Notes under the pieces: generated by a model
The model's input: the letters and a program-made list of their open reading frames with translations, nothing else
Told to the model about the DNA's origin: nothing
The model's database searches: none
Program-made: the position numbers and the translations under genes
DNA from: Daphnia carinata
Lineage: Eukaryota; Arthropoda; Branchiopoda; Diplostraca; Daphniidae
NCBI RefSeq assembly: GCF_022539665.2
Contig: NC_081333.1
Location: 11,096,971 to 11,160,970 of the forward strand
Direction: 5' to 3'
Length of the DNA stretch: 64,000 nt
Shown here: in pieces, positions 30,792-44,145 of the stretch
How the letters are laid out: each line of letters begins with the position of its first letter
How positions within the stretch are numbered: position 1 is the stretch's first letter

Positions 30792-32005
30792 ATGCGAAGA
30801 GGACTGTTACTTTTGAGAAGCAATGCGTTTCGCAGATTGCTGCGCATATCCGTCTTTTTCTTATTCTTTGGAGCTGCCATATTGATGATGGCGAAGACCT
30901 TTCTAGGAACAATTTTTCAAGGGTTTAGTGGATCGCGTCACGAAGAAGAATTAAGTTTCTTTAATTTTAACAACGAAACTGGAGCCGACCACGTTATCGT
31001 GCCCAATATTGTTCATCTTATTCGTTTCAACAAAACGGAATTCTCTTTTATCGATTATATTTGCACACAGGCGGCTTTTCGTAACCACCGACCTGACTAT
31101 GTTTACATCCATACTGACTCACCAGGTGGTAAATTTATAGGTAAATATTGGGAACTGATTGAACGTGATCTCGAGTTAAGCTCTCGCATCCATATTTTGC
31201 CACTGGAACCACCGTCAGAAATTTTTGGGCAAGAACTCAATCCCGATTGGAGATTATATCACGGTGGCGATATCGCCCGTATACGCACCATGATGAAGTA
31301 CGGTGGCATTTACCTGGATAACGATGTTTACGTTATTCGAAATCTAGACAAGTATCGCAAATTCGAAATGGCCATCAATTGGGATGAGGGTCAATTTCTT
31401 GGTACTCAGGTCCTTATTGCCAATCGGAAAGCTCGTTTTCTTCCATTGTGGCTTAACTCCTATCGGGAATATCATCCGGATCTATGGTAATGAAAACGTC
31501 CTTCTGTTTGTTTTCTCTATTAGCTCATTTAATTTTAAAAGAATTGTCTGTTCCTGCAAGGTATTACAACGCTGGAGAACGACCAACGGTAGAAATTTTA
31601 TACAAGCATCCGGAATTGGTTAGCGATCGCTAAATTACAATAAAGGCGATGAAATGCTAAATGAATGTAATTTTATTTTACGTATAGGTCCATCGTGTCA
31701 AAATGCAATTTGGAGCTGATTACGATCTATCGTATAATCTTTATACTTACAAAGAATTCGATTGGCGTACGTTAGATACCGTTCATCTTATGATAAATCA
31801 TCGTTATTACAGTAAGTTCAAAGTTGGTTTCAACATTCAATTTATAGAAATTTCTTTTATTTTGTTTTCAGTGGATCCTCGTTACAACGAAACACCGTTT
31901 TTTGACGAAAATATTGTAAAAAATTATGCCTACCCATTTGGTGAAATGGCTCGTGAGATGATAGCAGCTTCTGGAATGGAAAATTTGATTGGCAAAAACA
32001 TTTAA
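30792..32005 (+). CDS. DXD-motif glycosyltransferase paralogue C (GT32-like)
   Basis: Third paralogue, predicted Golgi enzyme. Four exons: 30792-31486, 31561-31618, 31688-31811 and 31872-32005, giving 336 residues. The N terminus is basic followed by an anchor (LRISVFFLFFGAAILMMA). NFNNETGADHVIVPNIVHLI, LEPPSEIFGQELNPDW and ARIRTMMKYGGIYLDNDVYV are present with an intact DND motif. Exon 3 has DTVHLMINHRYY and exon 4 ends with PFGEMAREMIAASG. The start at 30792 is the first ATG of the open frame; the upstream extension of the frame opens only with TTG. Exons 2 to 4 correspond to a single exon in paralogues A and B. Sequence is closest to paralogue D throughout, which points to a more recent duplication of C and D. 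Confidence 0.88.
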
Positions 32006-32865
32006 TTATCATTATCAATGTTTTTTTCTGTCATCGAAATGGCTTCGGCGCCCATAAGAGTAAATCGTTTTATATAAACGAGCTTCTTCTCAATGCAAAT
32101 TTCATTTATTTTATGATCTCTCATATAGTAGATGACTTAACACAGCATGTAAGCATGTGACCTATGGAGCAATAAAAATTAATTGATCATGTTTTCATAT
32201 ATAAATTTCCAGTTGCTTGGAAAGCAAAGTTATTTTCGTTAGACGGAAAACTGTTCACACATGGTGTTTCATAGTTCGATTGCCTGATCCAAAAGCCCCA
32301 AGTGTACACGTCAACATGACATTGTTCGAATTTTTGAATGACATGTGTACAGTGGACACAAATGCGTTGAATACATCCCAACAGTAAATGACGTAATCTA
32401 ATCCTTTATTTTGTTAACCGACGACAGCGGTTATCACTTACCTCTTTGTTGGCATTCTCACCGCATTGCTGGTGGTTTTTATTTCAATTCTGATTGTCAA
32501 AATCGTGCATTGCTAACCAAAACAATGCAGCGGTTGCCATCATTGAACTCGTGAAAAACAATTGGCAACGTGTGAAAAAAAATTTGAAGGAGGAATTTTT
32601 TTAATTAAAAAGATATTTAAGTTTTGTTCAATCAGACAAGGTTGGTAGTGCCGGCCTACTTTCTATTTATTTACGAACATTTGGTTTAACACTATCTGCC
32701 ATGCGTGATAGTCACCTCTGTTTTCGTTCCATTTTCACCAGATGCGACAGATGGCTGAGAATGATTGTCGATACATTTCTCATCTACAACAATGCTAAAC
32801 AAAATTTCATTTGCCCTTTGGGTGGTGAACCGGGTAAGGGAATATACAGAGTAGTCGCGCACAAA
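32006..32865. other. Spacer between glycosyltransferases C and D
   Basis: It should include the C 3' UTR and the D promoter; TATTTAA at 32614-32620 with a nearby TCAG is a weak core-promoter candidate. An in-frame ATG at 32701 could extend paralogue D by 55 residues, but that extension has no counterpart in the other paralogues. Confidence 0.4.
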
Positions 32866-34060
32866 ATGCGGTTGACCATACGAAGAAAATTACTCCACAT
32901 ATCCGCCGTAGTTTTCTTTCTGGGCACGATTCTCCTCATGGGCACTGCCGTCTTCGAGAATTTGTTCGGAAATGTTCGACGGCAGCATTTGGATTTTGGA
33001 TCGACATTTTCTGGTTTTAACAACGAGACGGGAGCCGGCCACTTCATCGTTCCCAATATCATCCACTTAATCCGGTTCAGCCAACCGGAGTTTTCTTTCA
33101 TCGATTACATTTGTATCCAGGCGGCTTTTCGTAACCATCGACCCGACCATTTCTACATTCATACGAACGAAGAGGGTCGACAATTTACGGGCAAGTACTG
33201 GGAGTTGATTGAACGTGATCTCGAACTTAGATCTCGCATCCGCATTTTGCCTCTGGAGGCGCCGTCTGAGATCTTTGGACAAGAAATTCCTCCTGATTTA
33301 AGACCATATCACGGTGGTGATATTGCACGCATTCGCACAATGATGAAATACGGCGGCATTTATCTAGATAACGATATTTACGTCATCAAAAATTTAGATA
33401 AATACCGTAAATACGAAATTTCCATCAACTGGGATAAGGATCAGTTTCTTGGCACTCAAGTAATTATTGCTAATCGACGTGCTCGTTTTCTTGCCATGTG
33501 GCTCGATTCTTATCGTGAATATCATCCAGAATTGTGGTAAATAACTACTTTTAAGCATTTTTTTTCTGCTTCAGTAAAACTAGGTCGATTTAATTTCTTT
33601 TGAAGGTACTATAATGCGGGAGAGCGCCCAACCACAGAGATCTTATATCGCTATCCCGAATTGGTGAGTAACAAACAAGTGACACAGACCGAGAATTGCA
33701 TGACGAATTTAGAAAACCCATTATTGTAGATACATCGAGTGAAAGTGCAATTCGGAGCTGATATTTCTTTATCTGTGAACCTCTATACTGAAAAAGAATT
33801 TAACTGGCGTTCGCTGGATACCATCCATCTCATGATCAATCATCGAAGTTACCGTGAGTATAATACATTTTTTTTTCATGATATTATTTTCTCGCCATAT
33901 TTGTAATACTTCATTTGAATTTTTAGTGGATCCCTACTACAACGAAACACCGTCGTTTGATGAAAATGTAATCAAAACTTATCTCTATCCATTTGGTGAA
34001 ATGGCACGTGAAATGGTTGCGGCTTCCGGAATGAACAACTTTATCAACGCAAAGAATTGA
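32866..34060 (+). CDS. DXD-motif glycosyltransferase paralogue D (GT32-like)
   Basis: Fourth paralogue. Exons 32866-33536, 33606-33663, 33730-33853 and 33927-34060 encode 328 residues; internal exon lengths (58, 124 and 134 nt) are identical to those of paralogue C. It has a basic start and anchor (LLHISAVVFFLGTILLMG), GFNNETGAGHFIVPNIIHLI, LEAPSEIFGQEIPPD and ARIRTMMKYGGIYLDNDIYV with the DND motif. Exon 3 has DTIHLMINHRSY and exon 4 ends PFGEMAREMVAASG. The start at 32866 is chosen because it aligns with the start of C; an upstream in-frame ATG at 32701 would place 55 residues before the anchor, which is unusual for this topology but cannot be excluded. Substrate is unknown. Confidence 0.87.
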
Positions 34061-35953
34061 CAAGTAATGTTTTATTTGCGCTTTCTTTTATTCTCTTTGG
34101 ATGATTTGTGCAATCCATAATGCCAGCATTATTTTCTTCACATTTTTTTTTTATAGAAGCCGCGTTTTTTCAGGTCCATCACGAGCGATAACAAAAGAAA
34201 ATGCAAGCACATTTTAATGTAGAGAGAGATTGTTTGTTTATGTGAGTCAGGGACCTATTGCATTAAAATATAACTAGTGAAATAATTCAGCCTCTGGATA
34301 TCAATATCACTTTTTTTTTTCATCGCATTGCATATTTCAACCTACATTTTCGAGTACGTCATTGCTCTCATCGACTATGTACGTATAGACTATGTACGTA
34401 GAAATCCACCTTCATACCCACAATGGTCTTTTAATTCCCGGTGATTTCTCTTGAGGCAAAGTCGCCATCCCCTATGGGCATTCTCTTGTGTCTGACTGAG
34501 ATAAATCATATAATTATCTGGTTTTCATGAAGAAACTTTCGTCTTCATTCATCTCGTTTCTGACTTTCTTTGAACTGCTGGCCTTGGGCTGCAAAAGCTA
34601 TAGTATCATGTGATAAACGAGTGTGCGTACATGCTCTTTTGAAGAAATCGAAAATTTTCATTCGCAACCCAGCGTCAGCTTTTCCTTTTGCATAAATCCA
34701 TATCAAAACGTTTCGGCAGCTATTCGTCACTGACTCATAACCAAAGCACACAAAAAAAGGAAACACATTTTCCCTGCTTTCTGAGTGAAGCAATATTCCG
34801 AACTCATTGTTATACATTGCAAAAGAAAGTATGATTCCAAACAGTCAATATCCGTAGGATGATCCACTTTTGCTGGAATTTCTACATGAGCGATTGAGTG
34901 AACTCGACCAAAAAATGTGTTTAACATAGAAAACGGTCGTCGAAACAGATAGACAGAAGCGTTTGTAGTAAATCCGACGTAAATCCTTGGAATGTCATGA
35001 AGTCGTTCGGTGGCACTAATTGCAAAGGTTCTTCATTGGCAGTGGTCACTGAAGAGGCAAGACGAGGAAAGTAGCCTAATCACCAGAAGTCCCGATCAAC
35101 TCTCAAACCAGTCGTGTCATGGCTTTTTCTCCGCTCAAAAACGTGTCGAAGCGATCACAACATCACGAACGTATTATAATAACTGCGTGCACATTGCCAC
35201 GCAATGATTTATTTAGAACAACAAAAAACTATTTTTTTTTATTCCAAACATATTGTGAAACTTTCTAACTTCGCCCTTCAATTTTCAATGGGTTCAAGAC
35301 TATGTAAAAAAAAAATACTGATATATTCTAATGTTGTATGTGTCTGCTGATTTAAACAAAGTCGAAAAACGAATTTACGCAAACAACTGAGATTGAGATT
35401 CTTTAGCTATCGTCTTTTTCCCGTGAAATGAGGTGGTTGTCAACTTTCGTCAAAACTGGAAGCTTCCAATACGTATTTACGTAAAGCCTTAGTTGCTTTT
35501 CAGTTGACAGGCTGACTTTCTAAATGAGACAGACCTCCGCATTTCAAGGATTTAAGCAACCAAAAAGCTTTTCTCATCCGTTTTCAGACCACCTTGAAAT
35601 AACGTTTACAAATAAAAATAGAAACAGCAACAACAAAAATGCAGCCCACATACCTACCCTTAGAGCAGTGCTCCAGCTAATCAAGTAAAGCTCATTTTGT
35701 TTCCAAGAAATTTAAGTTTGAAATTTAACACTTTCATTCCACAATGCTAGAAACTTCATAAACAAAAGTTTACTAAAATGCTACAGCTCTTAAATAAAAG
35801 ATTTCAAATTACGAGAATTCCTTTATCACCTTGACCAACAGTAGTATTAAGGAAGGACATCATAACATATTATGCGGTCGGAAACACTCTTGCTGTTATT
35901 CTATTTTAAGCTTCTACGCAAAAACCGTTAAAATGTGTATTTTATGGAAGGTT
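34061..35953. other. Gene-free stretch between glycosyltransferase D and EXOSC5
   Basis: About 1.9 kb with no supported gene. A short direct repeat, GACTATGTACGTA, occurs twice in tandem near 34373-34402. Open frames (minus 34545-34817 and 34727-34927) have no motif or splice support. Confidence 0.4.
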
Positions 35954-36873
35954 TCACAACAATTCTTTTGAGAACTTTCGTAGTACTGCCTGCCGGTAAA
36001 AATCAAAAATGATGTGACTGGCTTTTTGGCAGAGTTCCATAGCTTCTTGAAAAAGTTGGTATGGAACTTGGCCTTCACAATGGCTCAAAATCAGGTTATA
36101 TTTTTGACTGTCAAAGGCAAAAGTGAACATAGCTTTATAGCCTTCCTGTAATAAAATAGAAATGTTTCGAAATTAATGGTTATTTACAAACAAACATGGA
36201 CCATACTTTAACTGTGCGGATACATGGATCAAGAACAATTTTGTCCTTTTTATCCACCAAACAAGTTACTGCTGCTACAAGACACTGCAAAGGAAGACCT
36301 GAATCGAGTAAGGCCAGGCATACTGCATTGATGGATGCTGACAATAACTAATGTAAAAAAAGATTAAGATAATTTAGGATGATTGAGAAACCATATTCTT
36401 ATATCTTACAGTTCCTCCATCTTGCATCTCTTGTACTGTAATACAGACTGCTGTTCTTGGGTGCAAGTTTGTCAAGATAATGTGATTGCATGTTGTCTTG
36501 ATCAGTTTTTCCTTGCCGCGTTCAGCAACACCTTACCGAAACAATCATTAGAGTCATACACAAAAGACAATTTGCGAAAGCAATGTTTACCTGGCATTCC
36601 AGTTTTTGGCTTGTAGTTCACTTCAACATACATTCTATCGGACAGTTCCTTTTGAATTTTAGCTTCCAATGGCCCATACACTGAAGCCATTACGACTGTG
36701 TTCCCTGAGATGTATATAAAGATTAATTAGGGTTTATGCTAAAGTAATGGGATGAACGGAGCATATGAAGGCTTAAGTTTGATACCTTGTGAAAACATAA
36801 CTGAACCATCTGCGCGTGACAAAACGCTCTGTTCACATTTTAAAGCGCGAATGCTTTTCTGTTCAGTTTCCAT
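35954..36873 (-). CDS. EXOSC5: RNA exosome core subunit EXOSC5 / Rrp46
   Basis: RNase PH-like subunit of the hexameric ring of the RNA exosome, which degrades and processes RNA from the 3' end; animal ring subunits are structural rather than catalytic. Five exons on the minus strand: 36873-36786, 36704-36591, 36531-36410, 36347-36207, 36145-35954; 657 nt and 218 residues, close to the human 235. Characteristic sequence includes IRALKCEQSVLSRADGSVMF near the start, then VVMASVYGPLEAKI, VNYKPKTGMPG, NLHPRTAVCITVQEMQDGG, LLSASINAVCLALLDSGLP and a helical C terminus ending FYRQAVLRKFSKELL. All splice phases close. The start is the first ATG of the frame and follows no longer leader. Human EXOSC5 has a longer N-terminal extension that is absent here. 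Confidence 0.95.
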
Positions 36874-37898
36874 AATGAAAAATATTACCGGTGAATTTCA
36901 GTACTTGTATGAAACATAAATAGGAATGAGTCTGAAAATGTATAGGAAACGTGATCGTGAAAAATAAGACGAAGTTGCGCCTAGCGGTTTGCAGACACAC
37001 GAAGCTTGTTACCATAGAAACGATATCTTTGCAAAAATGTTTGCAATAAATTTTAAAAAAACCCTATATTTTCACAAATTCAAGAAAAAAAAATATTTAC
37101 CAATTTTTTATCTACTAAATTTCAATTTTTAAAAAACTTGTTTTCATTTATCACGAAATAATGGCAACTCTGGATTCAACCCAAAAATTCCCAAGGCCAG
37201 TTGCTTTGCAAAGCAGAATCGGTCGGAGAACGAGACAGTATTCATTAGGTCGTGACTAGAGCAGCACGCTCACAGACACACATACAGATACACGTAATAG
37301 TTTGTTCTTTCTCTCGGCCGAGAAGGCATTAAGTGTGTGTGTGTGTGTGTATGTGTGTGTGTGTGTGTGTGAGTTTTTATATATGTATGTCTGTGTAAAT
37401 GCGAGTGTGCCATCATGATTGGAAAACTACGCATTCGTTGAAAAGTTCGGGCATTTCCACCGGCCAGCTCATCTCTCCGCATTACCGAACTTTTTTGTCA
37501 TCATCAACGTGTTATCACGCTTTGTGCTCCCAGCTGTGTTGGTTTTAACGGTCGTGTGTTCACTAGTTGAGCAAATTTTGCCGTGCAGTCAAGAGGAGGT
37601 AAAACCCAACCTTTTTTTTAAGGAGAAAGAAACGGAAAAAAATCTATGCGGTGCCAGGGCGGGAGAACGGCGAAAAAAAGGTGATCTCTGCCTCAGGCTA
37701 TGTGACATTCCAATCAACCTGTTGGTTGCTGGAACCCGTTTTTTTTTCTCTTCTTCCTAGCTTCCACCTGATTGCGTACACACAGGCCCCACTCCATCGA
37801 AAAGGCTGTCGTGTGTGAATTTCACAGCCCTCCGAAACCCAAATTTCGTCATTATCGTGATTGTGTTTTTTTTTTAAATTTCAAAACAAAGCATCATC
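36874..37898. other. Divergent region between EXOSC5 and protein kinase D
   Basis: Both promoters should lie here. It contains a GT microsatellite and a T run just before the PKD start. The open frame at 37419-37760 has no recognised motif and probably lies in the PKD 5' UTR. Confidence 0.45.
37332..37373. repeat. (GT)n microsatellite
   Basis: Alternating GT tract of about 40 bp interrupted once by AT, in the presumed promoter or 5' UTR of protein kinase D. Confidence 0.95.
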
Positions 37899-40800
37899 AT
37901 GGATGATGGAAACGGTCAGGTGACCTTCATGTTCCAAGTTGGACTCGTTCGAGACTTTATCTCCACGGATGCCTCTCAGTTAACACTGAAAACGCTCAAA
38001 GATTTGGCCTGCAATTTTATTAATCAACGGGTAAGTGTTTCCTACCCAACAGCCACTCAAACACTGATCCAATTACCTCGTCTATGTATCACGATACCTG
38101 ACAGCGCCTTGAATGTAGTAGTAACCGAAGAGGCCTTTTCTAATCTGTTGTTTTGATTATGTTCTATACGCTGCAGAGCTAAAACAACCTTGATGGGGGT
38201 TACGTTTTTTTTAGGGTTTTTAAGTTTTAAGCTGTTCAGGGGGTACTCATCTTTCTCCATCCTTTTTCACAAGAGACTGTTGACACATTCCCGATGTCAA
38301 TTATAAATGGGGCGCGTTGATTAGAAATAATCTCATTTCACGAGCTCCAATCGATTTTCATTTACAAAGTTAGTCGTATTAGATTTTAAGGGAAATAACT
38401 TTCCTGGATAAACAGAAAAAAAAAACGTGACGAACGACATTCTTTTTGTAGTAGTTGCTGACGCTTTTCTCAAGATATTGACGGAAGAAGTTCCATCGGC
38501 TTGTTCACGCAATTCACGTTCCCTTGGGCCTGTCCAGATTCATTTCCTTTTTCCGGCGGATCTCTCGAGAATAGGAAAACCTCCGGGCTCCGTTTTTTTA
38601 TATTCTCTTTTTCGATTGGGTCAATAACAATAGGAATTAGAACCCCATCACATGGCAAGATGTTGCTGATGTTGGTTGCCCCTTTATATTCCTCGTGATT
38701 CGTCTGTAAGACTCACGGACACGCACAGAATGTTGACCTTGGAGGAGAAATGACTCGTTCGCTGATGGGAGGCAGTAGGAGGAGTCTGAAAAGAATCACG
38801 CATTTCCAAAACGGATATGCAAGAGCTTTGCCCCCATTGAGCATCACAACGCTGTTGGGATCATGCATTGTAAAAGCTTGGCATTTGGATGCGAGCCGAA
38901 ACTATTATTGTTCGATATTTTTCTTTATGGAGTGTGAGAGGCTTTTTGGGAACTTTCCCAGATTTCCTTCTCGTCCGTCTCTGCTGAATGCGACGAGACG
39001 ATTTGATTAATGAGCTACTACTAGCCGTCGGCGACGTCTGCAGACTACAGTCCTTCCTCTACCACTCAGTCCCGTTAACTCTGTTGTTATTCTATTCGTG
39101 TTTCTACCGTGCTGCCATCTACTACTTTGCAGAATTCATCGCAAATCCACTAGGAGATTCCTTTTCTCCCTTCGCCCGATAGGTAGGAAATGAAATCGTA
39201 ATAAAACGAAAGGGAAGAAAAGTAATCGTAAAAAGAAACGAAAAAACAAAACAACAACAGCATTGAAGTCAATTTCGGTGGTCTATCTGATTGTCGTGTG
39301 CTGCAAGCTATGCTATTTTCCAAATAATAGGAATAATTGAATGGGAGTTACAGGAAAAAATAAAGGAATGTTCTCAAAAAATATCTAGACCCACAAAATA
39401 CAAGACTTCCGTTTCCTTTACCGCATCAAATCGTGATTTTGACCCAATTTGAGGTTGTGTTTTTGTGGGGATGTGTGTTATTCTTTGGTTGGTGGGGGTG
39501 TGGCTGAATCGTGGATTGAATTCCTGGATCTCGGCCAGTGAACAGCCGGAGCAAACAACAGCAGGCCAAGAAAAAACAAAAATGGTGCCTTGCGCTCATT
39601 TCGTATGCTTCAAGTTTTTTTGGATTTCAAGTACGGACGAAATAGAAAACAACAAACTTTACGTTCACCATCACCATCAATGCGTGATCAATCAATCAGG
39701 AAGGCGACGGTTGAGCACACTGTATACATTTGTGTGTTTTCCTTTTATTTTATTTTTTTATCTTTTTGCTTTTTTCCATTCGCTAACCAACTCGGCTGCC
39801 GCCAGCTGCAGCAGCGCGATCGATACCAAACTTTCCCAACTTCTGCAACTTGTGTCCCTTGGCCGCCCCAAAGGCTCGTTAGTTGCTCTCACGCCGTCTT
39901 TATATCCGCTTTTGTCATCGAAACTAATAGCAAATGGATGTTGTAGAGAAAATTCCCTCGCTGTAAGTTTTATTTATTTATTTTTTAAATTCTGTTTTCT
40001 CCTCTCCAAATGGATGTTCAACGTAGAAATCCGTTATAACCTTCAATGACAGGGTATCACAACCATTACCTTTTCTCGTGATCTTTATTGTCTGATGGGT
40101 ATTTGTCGCAGAAATAATAATCTGGTAGAAAAGATAAAAGCCTCTCTCCCGGGTTACTTAAAATAAGCTATCATCTCACTATTGAGTATTCAGATGGCGG
40201 CGCTTGTCGTCGCGGCGTTGATGCGATTTCACATGGCACAGAGTAGACGCTGCCCCGGAGGACGTTTCAAAGAGGCGCTTGTTGATGCGCAGCCCAACCC
40301 AAAAGCCGTCGGCCCTTTTGCGAGGCGCCGAGAGTGTTTTGACTTGCGGAAGCGTCTACACACTTTCAAGTGGCGTCTTTTTCTTTTTCCCTCTCTATTT
40401 TCCCTTTTTTTTTTCATTTTTGCTCTGCGGCACAATGCGTTCAATCTAGCTGTAGGAATGGAAAGTCATAAAGAAAGGAGCACCAAGATATATCTGCCGG
40501 ATTGACATTTGGTTCTATGTCGCACCATGTGATACCTTTAGCTACGTCTGGAGATCACATTCGAAGAAAATGAATGTAAAAATGACCAAGCCGACTCATC
40601 CGCTCCATTTCATTATACGAGTCTCTATCCTTGAATGAAGAGGGGTTGTTATACGATCGGTTTCCAAGTCCTTGACTCTCATAGGTTGATCAGATGTCTT
40701 GAGTTTACAATGTCTCCTTTTTTTTTTATCTTATAGTTCTTGGATCATGGCATCCCACGACTCAACGAGTGTGTCAACCTCTTCCGGCACGATTACACCA

Positions 40801-43800
40801 AGCCCAACATTCTACAGCTCATCAACTCCGCCTCGGAGATCACTGACGACACGCTAGTCGAAATTGTCCTTTCGGGTACGAATGTCATTAAGCCATACTT
40901 TGTATATTTGTTACGTCATTTTAAAAAAAAACCGTCTTTTATTCTATTCACAGCCAACATTCCCCAAGATGGCGTGCAAATCCGTCCGCATCAACTCAAC
41001 GTGCACTCGTACAAGTCGCCTGCCTTTTGCGACTTTTGCGGCGAGATGCTCTTCGGTCTGGTCCGTCAAGGACTCAAATGCGAATGTATGTAATCAAGTT
41101 ATACACAGTCATATAGCTTTTATTAATTTTTATATTCATCTCGACCTTGTTTTTTTTTCCAGTTTGCGGCCTGAGTTTCCATAAACGATGCGTCTACAAA
41201 ATTCCAAACAACTGCTCTTACACACGGAGCAGGCGATCGTCGTCGTCATTGACGCCGTCGCTTTTACCGCCACCTTCCAACGTCCTGCCTCGCAGTCCGT
41301 CCGATTCCATGTCCTGCAGTGATGAATCTATTACAGTCAGCGTCATGCGCGTAATTAATCAGATCAGCTTTTACGAGTCTTGAATTTTTAAACCTAATAC
41401 GTGCGCATATTTTGTTGTTATTGCAGAGTGTGTCCAACAGCCCGTCAAGCGGCAGCACAAGTCCGAGTATTCAAAAGCACGGCAGGCCTTCCATAAGCGC
41501 TGGCCGTCCTTTTTGGATTGAAAAGGAAATGGCTGGTCGCATTAAAATCCCGCACACGTTTGTCGTCCACTCGTATACGAAGCCGACTGTCTGCCATTTC
41601 TGCCGTAAGCTCCTTAAAGGCCTCTTCAAGCAAGGCCTGCAATGCCGCGACTGTCGTTTCAACGTTCATCGCAAATGCAAAGACAACATTCCCAACACGT
41701 GCACAGGCGAAGCTCCCAAGGAGCCGGGAGTTGAGACGGGTAGAACTTTCTTTATATCTTTACTTGAAAGAGTCACATCAGCTTATCGTTTTCTTTCGTG
41801 AAAGACACTGAGAGCTTAGATGAACAGATGGCTCCCATGGCCGATGGAGTTGACGAAGACAGTGACGATGACATTTCAATGACCCACAGCCATAACATGG
41901 TAACGCATGGTTTATGCATATGTGTGCCCGTTTAAATTGCTTATTGAGAATTTCCTTCTTCTTCTCTGTACTCCAGCCAGATGACTGTATTCCTGAAGTG
42001 GCTGATGACATCACGATCAAAATTCGACCCAGCAGGTAATTTGAGCAAAATGGGTTCTGAGAAAATTATTTTGAGATAAAACCTTATATTTTTTTTCATC
42101 ACCTTCGTAGCCCAACCATGAGTAGCAACATCCCGTTGATGCGAATTGTCCAGTCGGTCAAGCACACCAAGAGGCGAGGCTCTAACGTCTTGAAGGAGGG
42201 TTGGATGATTCACTACACCAACAAAGACTCTTCTGTATTAACTCTATTATTAATAACAAATATGTTGTTGTCGGTTAAAGTGATTTGTCTTACTATCCTC
42301 AGAGACGGAGACACTTTTGGCGGCTAGATACCAAATCCATTACTCTGTATCAAAACGAAACTGGAAAACACTTTTATAAAGAGTTGCCGTTATCAGAGAT
42401 CTTGGCCGTTGAGACCGCCAAAGGTGAGATTAAATACTAAGATATCCCCCTGATGATTGTGCTAATTAAGTGCTTTGTAGACCGAATGCACTGTTTTGAA
42501 CTGAGGACGGCCAACGTCGACTACTACATCGGGGAGGACCCCAACTTTGGCCAGAAAGAGAATGGCAATGCAGCTTCGGCCCTCCCGCAAGCCCTAGAGA
42601 CAGGACTCGGTGTCCACTTGGCCAAATCTTGGGAGACGGCCATCCGCCAGGCTTTACTGCCCCTAACCAACAACTCGCAAGGAGCCGCCGCTTCCGCCTC
42701 CGCTCTGACAAGTACACAAAACTTTCACTCTCTTCTTGGAACTAGTCGAATAAAGCCCATTGTTTTGTAGAACCAGCTGCCGGGGATAGCAATGGTGACA
42801 GAGAACAAGAAATCGGATCGGATATCGGACAGGTCTATCAAATTTTCCCTGACGAAGTACTGGGATCGGGCCAGTTTGGTGTTGTGTACGGAGGTTAGCG
42901 ATTGATTTAGTTCGTACCTTCTTACCCTTTCTATTTTTTAATGTTTTTTCCTCTTAACATTTAAAGGAGCACACCGCAAGACAAATAGACCTGTGGCGAT
43001 CAAGGTCATCGACAAGATGCGGTTCCCCACCAAACAAGCTGACCAACTCAAAAACGAGGTCTGTATTCTGCAGAACCTGTCACACCCAGGAGTTGTCAAC
43101 TTGGAGCGCATGTTTGAAACGCCCGAGCGCATTTTCGTCGTCATGGAAAAGCTTAAAGGCGACATGCTGGAGATGATTCTCTCTAGTGAAAAGGGACGGT
43201 TGTCGGAGCGTATCACCAAGTTCCTCGTCACCCAGGTTTCCGTTTCGCATCGATGGTTTCTACGATCATAACTAATTCTATGACGTTTTTCTTCCAGATT
43301 CTCGTTGCATTAAAACATTTGCATAGCAAGAATATTGTCCATTGTGACCTGAAACCAGAGAATGTCTTACTATCAACCAACGCCGAATTCCCACAAGTGA
43401 AACTGTGCGATTTTGGTTTCGCTCGTATCATTGGAGAAAAATCTTTCCGCCGATCTGTGGTCGGAACCCCCGCCTATCTTGGTAAAATTTAATTTTGTTT
43501 TCCTCCACTCTAATTACACTCGGAAAAGGTACTTATCTTGTTTTTGTTTCTTCAATGTAGCTCCCGAAGTCTTGCGAAATAAGGGCTATAATCGGTCACT
43601 GGATATGTGGAGTGTCGGTGTGATCGTCTACGTAAGTTTGAGTGGAACGTTCCCTTTCAACGAAGATGAAGATATCAACGACCAAATTCAAAATGCAGCC
43701 TTTATGTACCCCCCTAATCCTTGGAAGGAAATCTCTTCCGACGGTAAGTGCCTCATTCAATCAAATTATCTATTTTTAGTGACTAATTTTCATTGATTGA

Positions 43801-44145
43801 ACGTAGCCATTGATTTGATTGCCAATGTTCTGCAAGTAAAACAGCGAAAGCGCTACACAGTGGACAAGTCTCTGAACCATATATGGTTGCAGGTTAGTTG
43901 TGAATGCCTTGTTAGCAAGCAGTTGGTTTCCGTTCAGGCTTATGGTGCGCTCATCTGACACCACCCATTTTTCTTTACGGCAGGATTATCAAACGTGGTG
44001 CGACTTGCGAGAACTCGAACGCCAAATCGGTATCCGCTACGCCACCCACGAATCGGACGACGCCCGCTGGGAAGCCTACCGCCGAGAGCACGTGTTGGAT
44101 AACGGTGATCACTTTAATGCCTCTTACGGCAGACTCCGAATTTAA
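37899..44145 (+). CDS. PKD: Protein kinase D (PRKD family)
   Basis: Diacylglycerol-responsive Ser/Thr kinase acting at the Golgi and plasma membrane downstream of PKC. Sixteen exons: 37899-38030, 40737-40875, 40954-41085, 41163-41350, 41427-41739, 41805-41899, 41977-42035, 42111-42234, 42303-42423, 42481-42711, 42771-42893, 42967-43235, 43298-43481, 43561-43743, 43807-43892, 43984-44145; 2541 nt, 846 residues. Domains in order: N-terminal ubiquitin-like region; C1a (about 100-150, [20 protein letters not shown]); C1b (about 240-290, [20 protein letters not shown]); acidic linker; PH domain (about 380-510, [13 protein letters not shown]); kinase (about 535-795) with [24 protein letters not shown] and DFGFAR, and the activation loop [14 protein letters not shown] holding both PKD activation serines. 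Intron 1 is 2.7 kb. The C terminus ends GRLRI and lacks the hydrophobic PDZ ligand of PKD1/2. Intact. Confidence 0.96.
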
